A stretch of DNA of 64,000 nucleotides from Priapulus caudatus. Its lineage: Eukaryota; Priapulida; Priapulimorpha; Priapulimorphida; Priapulidae. The stretch's first letter is position 1. Each line of letters starts with the position of its first letter. Made by a program: the position numbers and the translations under genes. The stretch spans positions 62,638 through 126,637 of the forward strand of contig NW_014577706.1 in assembly GCF_000485595.1 (NCBI RefSeq), read 5' to 3'. The notes beneath the pieces were generated by a model. The model did not search any database. It worked only from the letters and a program-made list of their open reading frames with translations, and was not told the DNA's origin. This document shows positions 58,330 through 64,000 of this stretch, piece by piece.

Positions 58330-58798
58330 CACAAGGCACTTGAACGCTTTCAATAAAATATAATGCCTAAATAAAATAGACGAAAATATAATACTTAGTA
58401 CTACAAAATTCTAATGACAATAATGTTTCTTCACCTATTATTGCCGACAGTTCCTGTCAATTCCGGTGTACAATGCTAATGCCATCACACCTAACGCCTG
58501 CCTATTGCTCACTTGCAAGGTGTGTTAATATAATATTAACAGTTACTATATCTGTTACTATAGTAACTATATATACTATAGTTACTATAGTGTGTTACTA
58601 TATATATTAACACACTGCTGCACAGTGAGCAATGGCGGCGTTAGTGTGTGTGCATAGAGCATTTACACGGAATTGACAGGAAACTGTCGCAATAATAGGT
58701 GAAAGAAACATTATTGTCATTAAGAATTTTGTAGTACGTATTATATTGCGTATTTATGTTAGCATTATATTGTATTGAAACGTTTCCAAGTGGCTGTG
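58330..58798. mobile_element. CACAGGCACTTGG-family TIR element with 8-bp TSD
   Basis: ATTGGGGG occurs at 58322-58329 and 58799-58806, immediately outside the ends CACAAGGCACTTGAACGC and, reverse complemented, CACAGCCACTTGGAAACG. TTTCAATAAAATATAATG follows in the left arm and a near copy in the right. The centre is an AT-rich palindrome of TATAGTAACTA type. Confidence 0.85.
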
Positions 58799-58904
58799 AT
58801 TGGGGGGTTGGCGAACGCCACAGAGACGACAGGTTCGAATCCTGCGGAGAAAAAAAATTCGTGATCACTAATTGTACTAATCAAAGTAATCATCCTAGTG
58901 GGTA

Positions 58905-59058
58905 GCGCCGCCCGCAAGTTTTTAAATCGTAGGATGGCGACTGAAGGATAGGACGGTAACTGATGGTGACTGATTAAGGTTAGGGTTAGGGGCAGGGTTA
59001 AAGCACGAATAATTTATCAATCTTCAGTCGCCATCCTACGATTTAAAAACTCGCGCGC
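58905..59058. repeat. Hairpin enclosing a telomere-like TTAGGG tract
   Basis: The arms GTTTTTAAATCGTAGGATGG and GCGACTGAAG at the left match CTTCAGTCGC and CCATCCTACGATTTAAAAAC at the right. Between them lies GGTTAGGGTTAGGGG. Outside both arms are GCCGCCCG blocks in direct orientation. Confidence 0.7.
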
Positions 59059-59784
59059 CGCCCGTGGACGTGATAGGGGTTTGTTAAAGGCAGAGAGAGA
59101 GGACAAGTTTAAATCCCGATGGGCGCGAGAAATTCTTTTACGTTACATTTTGCTATTATTTTTATTATATTTTGCTTTATATTGTAATGTATCGCAATAT
59201 ATTGTAAGTAACTGCATAGGTATCTGTAACAAAAACCCGTAATTGTCATTTCTACCAGATTTCTACTGCTTCCAGCCGGAAGTTGTTCAATTAACAGCAC
59301 GCGCGCCACGTAGTGGAAGAATCTAGAACTAGAAGTAGAAACGACATTCACCTTCCGGTAGTTCCTGTAGTTTGTCATCATTTTTGTGTTCCTGTTTTCA
59401 TTGTTTTTCATCTCTTTAACGATTTATACAGCTTCACATTTTCGAATCCTTGGGTATACGCTGAGCAAAGGTTAGGTTTTAGTTTGTGTGTAAAGTATAC
59501 ATGTAAATATCCAGTGAGTGCGCTTGTACCAATGTGGACGTAAAAGAACCACTGAGGGCGCGAACTGGCCCGTGACCACCCGCAGTGCCATTCATTCGGC
59601 TAAAAGGCTAACTACCTGGCTTTACTCAAGTTAGGTCACATCCCATGGCTAGCTATAGCCATGGACGTTTTTTTCTTACGGACTGTCCAGTATAGAAGTA
59701 GAAGTAACTGTGTTAATTCATGGTTAATTCAATAACCAGCATGATCACCGACACACTGTCACGAAAGTACTGTAGCCTACGAAC

Positions 59785-60214
59785 CACAGGCATGCACTTG
59801 GGCCGTTTCAATAATAAATGATGGTTAATAAATACAACTTGTCAGTACTAGACCTACCAGTACCAGTAATAGTCTTAATGTTTGATTTGACCTAATAACT
59901 TCACTTCAATACCATCCAATACACCGCTGCATCACTCATTCTATAGCGCACACGCCATTGGCATTGACATTGTGCACAAATACACAGTAATATTATAGGG
60001 TGTACACAATACAATAGGGTGTACAAATACACAGTAATATCTTATATTACTGTGTATTTGTGCATAATGGCGTGCGCACTATAGTATAGGAATGTGTGTT
60101 GCAGCGGTGTATTGGACGGTATTGAAGTGAAGTTATTAGGTCAAATCAAACATTAAAACTATTACTGGTACTGGTAGGTCTAGTACTGACAAGTTGTATT
60201 TATTAACCATCATT
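59785..60214. mobile_element. CACAGGCACTTGG-family TIR element, interrupted at its right end
   Basis: It starts CACAGGCATGCACTTGGGCC followed by GTTTCAATAATAAATGATGG. The arm continues for about 200 bp and returns as the reverse complement, up to TATTTATTAACCATCAT. There the TCATCTGAC-family repeat begins. The true right terminus would lie beyond that insertion, inside or after the 335-N gap. Confidence 0.75.
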
Positions 60215-60715
60215 TTTAGCTCATCTGACATAGTCAGATGCAGCTTGTAGAATCGCATGATTGTCCGTCCATCCGTGCGTGCGTCCGTCCGTCAATAGTT
60301 GGGCACAAATCTTAACCGCTCGACGTACGGTCACGATATTCGGGACGTGGGGGGGGGGTAATCCGAAAACGAGTTGGGATGTCGAAGCTGGGGGTCAAAG
60401 GTCAAAGGTCAAGAGCTGTAAAAGAAGGGGGAACATTCCCTTCTTAACTTAAGGTATAGGGAGGAAATGCAGAATTGCGGCACAAATCTAAACTGCTCGA
60501 CCTAGGCTCGTGATAGTCGGTGTACAGCATCATGGTAGGAAAAGCCATCACTGTGCCGAAATTGGAGGTCAAAGGGCACAGGGCAGATTTTAGACATTTT
60601 CTGAGGACATGGTCTGACGGAGCGATTGAAAAACTTTTTTGTTTCAGCGGTGACCTAGCATTTTTATGGCTTTAATTTATTGAAAGGACCATGAAATGTA
60701 GTTTCTGCTGACATG
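60215..60715 (+). mobile_element. TCATCTGAC-hairpin dispersed repeat, truncated by the assembly gap
   Basis: It begins TTTTAGCTCATCTGACATAG, carries GTCCGTCC repeats, GACGTACGGTCACGATATTC and GGTCAAAGGTCAAGAGC, and runs to the N gap. It is inserted within a TIR element. Confidence 0.75.
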
Positions 60716-61050
60716 NNNNNNNNNNNNNNNNNNNNNNNNNNNNNNNNNNNNNNNNNNNNNNNNNNNNNNNNNNNNNNNNNNNNNNNNNNNNNNNNNNNNN
60801 NNNNNNNNNNNNNNNNNNNNNNNNNNNNNNNNNNNNNNNNNNNNNNNNNNNNNNNNNNNNNNNNNNNNNNNNNNNNNNNNNNNNNNNNNNNNNNNNNNNN
60901 NNNNNNNNNNNNNNNNNNNNNNNNNNNNNNNNNNNNNNNNNNNNNNNNNNNNNNNNNNNNNNNNNNNNNNNNNNNNNNNNNNNNNNNNNNNNNNNNNNNN
61001 NNNNNNNNNNNNNNNNNNNNNNNNNNNNNNNNNNNNNNNNNNNNNNNNNN
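60716..61050. other. Assembly gap (335 N)
   Basis: Unknown sequence. Another gap of 10 N is at 27270-27279. Confidence 0.99.
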
Positions 61051-64000
61051 GTGAGGTGCTTAATGTTTAGTGCCCATTATCTAATGTTTGACATTCCACC
61101 ACAGGTACCGCCAAGCCGAGAATTCGTAAAACTGTAAAGAAAGGCTCACGCTGAGTCACTATCTTCAACAGTTTTCCTAGGGCACAGAATACGCAGATAT
61201 GCAACTAATATATCAGTTCAGAGTTTATTTTTGTACTGTTAAAGGCCTGTTTTTCAGGCAATTAAAATTTTCAGCCTCCGTTTCCATGTTCCGCGAATTT
61301 GTTAGACATGCGGCAGATCTCGCACTGTGCGCAAAGGGTAACGCTAGCGCTTGGCATCCATTATCAAAACAATGTTTGGTTACATTTTAGAGGTAATTGC
61401 GCAAAAGTTATGTCATTGCTTTATCACATAAAGGTGGAACAGATTATTGGACGAAGCAGGCTGTACTATTATGCTGCGACGAACCTGCATTTACGCCACT
61501 TTGTCTGCGTTAAATACCCAAATTTGTACAGTGCCAAATTAACGCAAAAAACAGTAGCGACGTGTTCATCTAAACTAGGGTATTCCCTAGCTTACAGCTA
61601 GTATACAGGGATCGTTTGCTTTGCTATATATGTGCGGTTTTTACTGATATGAAACTATACTGGGTATGGACTAAACTAAACTTTTATCAGACTTGAATCT
61701 GCCATCGTTTAAATATTTCAAGAGAATAAATTCAGGACAAAAGAAGAAACGAGTATATTGTTGGCCTATAAACTACTTTAATTATCAATAAAATTTGGAA
61801 TCTGACATTTTATTTAAATATAATAACACTCCATTGTACTACGGTGTTAGGCATAATTTTAATATGTTGCTACCGTTAATTGCTAAATATTTTAGCTGAG
61901 GTATAGTCTATCCAATATGCGAATCATGCTGATTGAGAATGTTATATCTCAAATGAAAAGATAACGGATTGTATCTCACGTCGACCATAATAATTCCATG
62001 TAAATGCTGTTCATATGACCCTCTGCAACACTTAATTTCACTGCACGCATTAAAAAACGAAGCGAGCATTGTGCGGATTGCCACTAACCGTGCCTCCACT
62101 AATGCCCTCTCATTTCTAGGCCAGCTTACTTCAGCTCTCTCACTACGTGGCTAAGTGACATCGTAAAGTCTGCGAACCTGGTGACTGGTCAGGCTATATC
62201 TTCCTAGTCCTATGAGTTTGTGCTCATTGGAGTGGTAAATAAACCTAAAAGTGAAAGGTCTTTAATTAATTTTAAACAGGTCGTTAAACTTTTAACGTAA
62301 TCCGCCATGATAGAAGTTCAAAAGTAAATCTTCGCCGAGTAGGGTACATTGGACCAGGTACGTACCTAGTAGTAGTAGTACTCTTGTTAGGTTATATTAT
62401 TGTATCTAGTAGTACTACAGCAGTATCTAGTAGTACTAGAGTAGCGGTTCGTACCACAGGCACTTGGGCCGTTTCAATAATACAAGTGCCGCGGAGCGAC
62501 AGCGCTCATCCTAGGACTCTACTGCGGTACTCCTGTGGTGGAGTGGTGGGCATTTTTAGTAAACCTGTTATCCAAATGTTTCACATACGCGCTCGAAACA
62601 GTGGAAGGCACAGGGAATGGTATCAGGAACTTCTTCAAAAGGAATGTTCTTTGGACACGGTATCGCGTATGAAAGTTGCCACAAGATGGGCGCGTACGGT
62701 TTAAAGTTGTCTTCAGAATTAATAGATGGAAAACTCCCATCAGTAGCGTGAGTAGCAACAACATATTTTGCCAAGACGAATAGGTAAGCCACTCTTGGGT
62801 GTATCCACTTTAACCTACGCAAAGCACTACATGGCTAAAAATTAAAATAAAGCAGCTGCCACTGTAACTCATTAACGCAGTGTAAAACTAACGCCAGTTA
62901 CCACCACCACATGCATTGGCAGTTGGCTCACTGGCAGTGGCATACGTTAACATGTAAACAACACTGACAGCTAGCAGAATAGCCATAGAAATTATAGTTC
63001 TTAAGGAGCATAAACTTTCTTCAACAAATTTAGCCGTTTTGAAATTTCATCGTTGGACATTGTAGCGCTCATAACATCCAGGCATGTATAGATCTTCCTA
63101 CTCACAAAACCCACAGTCAAAATCTTTCTATACAGTAACAGTAAAAAAATCCAGTTTAACACCGCCTTTTGAGGGTCAAAAAGGTTATCCGACACTTTAC
63201 TCTTGTTATGCACATGTCGCAAAGATTGAAGTACCATTTCATGGTCGTTTCATAAGACCAATAAAAATGCTAAGGTCAACCGCGGTGGACCGACGGTCCA
63301 TTTAACTTGTTAAATTTACTGGACCGAGAGAGATTTTGGTGGTCTCGGACCACGGTCCACCGCCTAACGTCGAAGACTGCTTTGGTAGTAAATGCAGTTT
63401 GTGTTTATTTACAATCATAGTATTGAACGCTGTGGCTATATATGCCCGGCAGCCGGGCACGGTCTTTGATTTCCTAAATGCTTGGCAGTTCTTAATCCTA
63501 ACCCTTGTTTACTTGAGATAACGCTGAAAATTAAAAACTGCCGGAGCATTTAGGAAATCGAAGACCGTGCCTGGCAGCCGTCAGATATATGCCGGCTGCC
63601 GGGCATATAGCCACTCAGATTATTGAAATGGTCCAAGTGCTTGTGGTACCGACAACTGTATATGATGTGTAGGCTTGTGTATTAATTATTATTACTAGTA
63701 ATATTACTAGTATTGCATTACTCATTAGCTCGAGTATTACGTGAGTACATTAGCTGTAATTTGTAAAATTTACTATACGTATACACGTAACAGAATAGCC
63801 TGTATTCGCTCTAGATTACACCTTTGAAATATGGGATTATATTAGTGCTAGAGCCAGCACATGTTTATAGGGGTAACCTTTCTAAATAATCACCTCATAT
63901 TTACTGACACCATGCTCAAAGGGAAAACAGTTTTATGTTTGCATATAGTGGCTTTACTAATGCTAGCAATAATAACATTCCTATTCATATTTAAAATGGT
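61051..64000. other. Repeat-rich flank without a recognised gene
   Basis: It contains a solo end of the fold-back family (about 62378-62410), a solo end of the CACAGGCACTTGG family (62455-62485), a possible degraded element of that family (about 63226-63645) and a hairpin at 63437-63606 (CGGGCACGGTCTTTGATTTC against a near reverse complement). An open frame on - at 62568-62822 is not assignable. Confidence 0.45.
63437..63606. repeat. Inverted repeat with GCCGGGCA arms
   Basis: TATGCCCGGCAGCCGGGCAC and GGTCTTTGATTTCCTAAATG at the left are mirrored by CATTTAGGAAATCGAAGACC, CGTGCCTGGCAGCC and GCCGGCTGCCGGGCATAT at the right. The loop is about 65 bp. Confidence 0.7.

Noticed and set aside
58799-58860. 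A complete tRNA gene
   Set aside because: Only a T-arm-like stem and B box are present; acceptor, D and anticodon arms cannot be folded.
62568-62822. Minus-strand 84-aa frame (YVVATHATDGSF) as a transposase or host gene fragment
   Set aside because: No recognisable domain; the overlapping plus-strand frame is equally open and the surroundings are element ends.
1-64000. CRISPR array, operons or other prokaryotic systems
   Set aside because: Tandem arrays here have no spacers, and genes have introns and poly(A) signals. The window is eukaryotic.

Overview
This is a piece of an invertebrate (bilaterian animal) nuclear genome. The signs are split genes with GT-AG introns, AT-rich introns against GC-rich exons, long GT, GA and GATA-type microsatellites, many short hairpin and terminal-inverted-repeat (TIR) elements, and two assembly gaps (27270-27279 and 60716-61050). 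The protein matches (OAF, formin, USF3) do not fix a phylum. The OAF exons look somewhat closer to arthropod-type OAF than to human OAF. No prokaryotic or viral gene was recognised.

Four protein-coding genes can be supported. (1) A formin of the FMN/cappuccino class lies on + from about 5.2 to 17.9 kb. Most of its FH2 domain is spread over six or seven small exons, followed by a very long polyQ- and proline-rich tail. One upstream FH2 exon (2666-2793) lies on the opposite strand, and another is present twice (5245-5367 and 8501-8623). (2) A small single-CDS membrane protein of 88 aa lies on + at 22474-22740. (3) An out at first (OAF) homologue lies on -, with exon 1 at 37479-37700, exon 2 at 35649-35783 and the last exon at 25388-25665. 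Its middle exon(s) were not found. A decayed or unpolished inverted copy of exons 1-2 sits inside its own intron on + (31.2-33.7 kb). (4) A USF3-type bHLH transcription factor lies on +, with two small bHLH exons at 45586-45700 and 46588-46684 and a 7-kb terminal exon at 46923-53959.

The rest is repeat-rich. Several hairpin families share fixed ends but have different interiors: a CCAGGAG...CTCCTGATAT mini-hairpin family with five copies and one solo end; a CACAGGCACTTGG TIR family with 8-bp target-site duplications; a CAGGGGTCGAAATTA family; a long fold-back at 38577-39260; a near-perfect palindrome at 45759-45894; and a dispersed family that begins with a TCATCTGAC/GTCAGATG hairpin. The opposite-strand exon, the duplicated FH2 exon and the 2.4-kb inverted repeat could be real rearrangements or assembly errors. 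They should be checked before any gene model is trusted.
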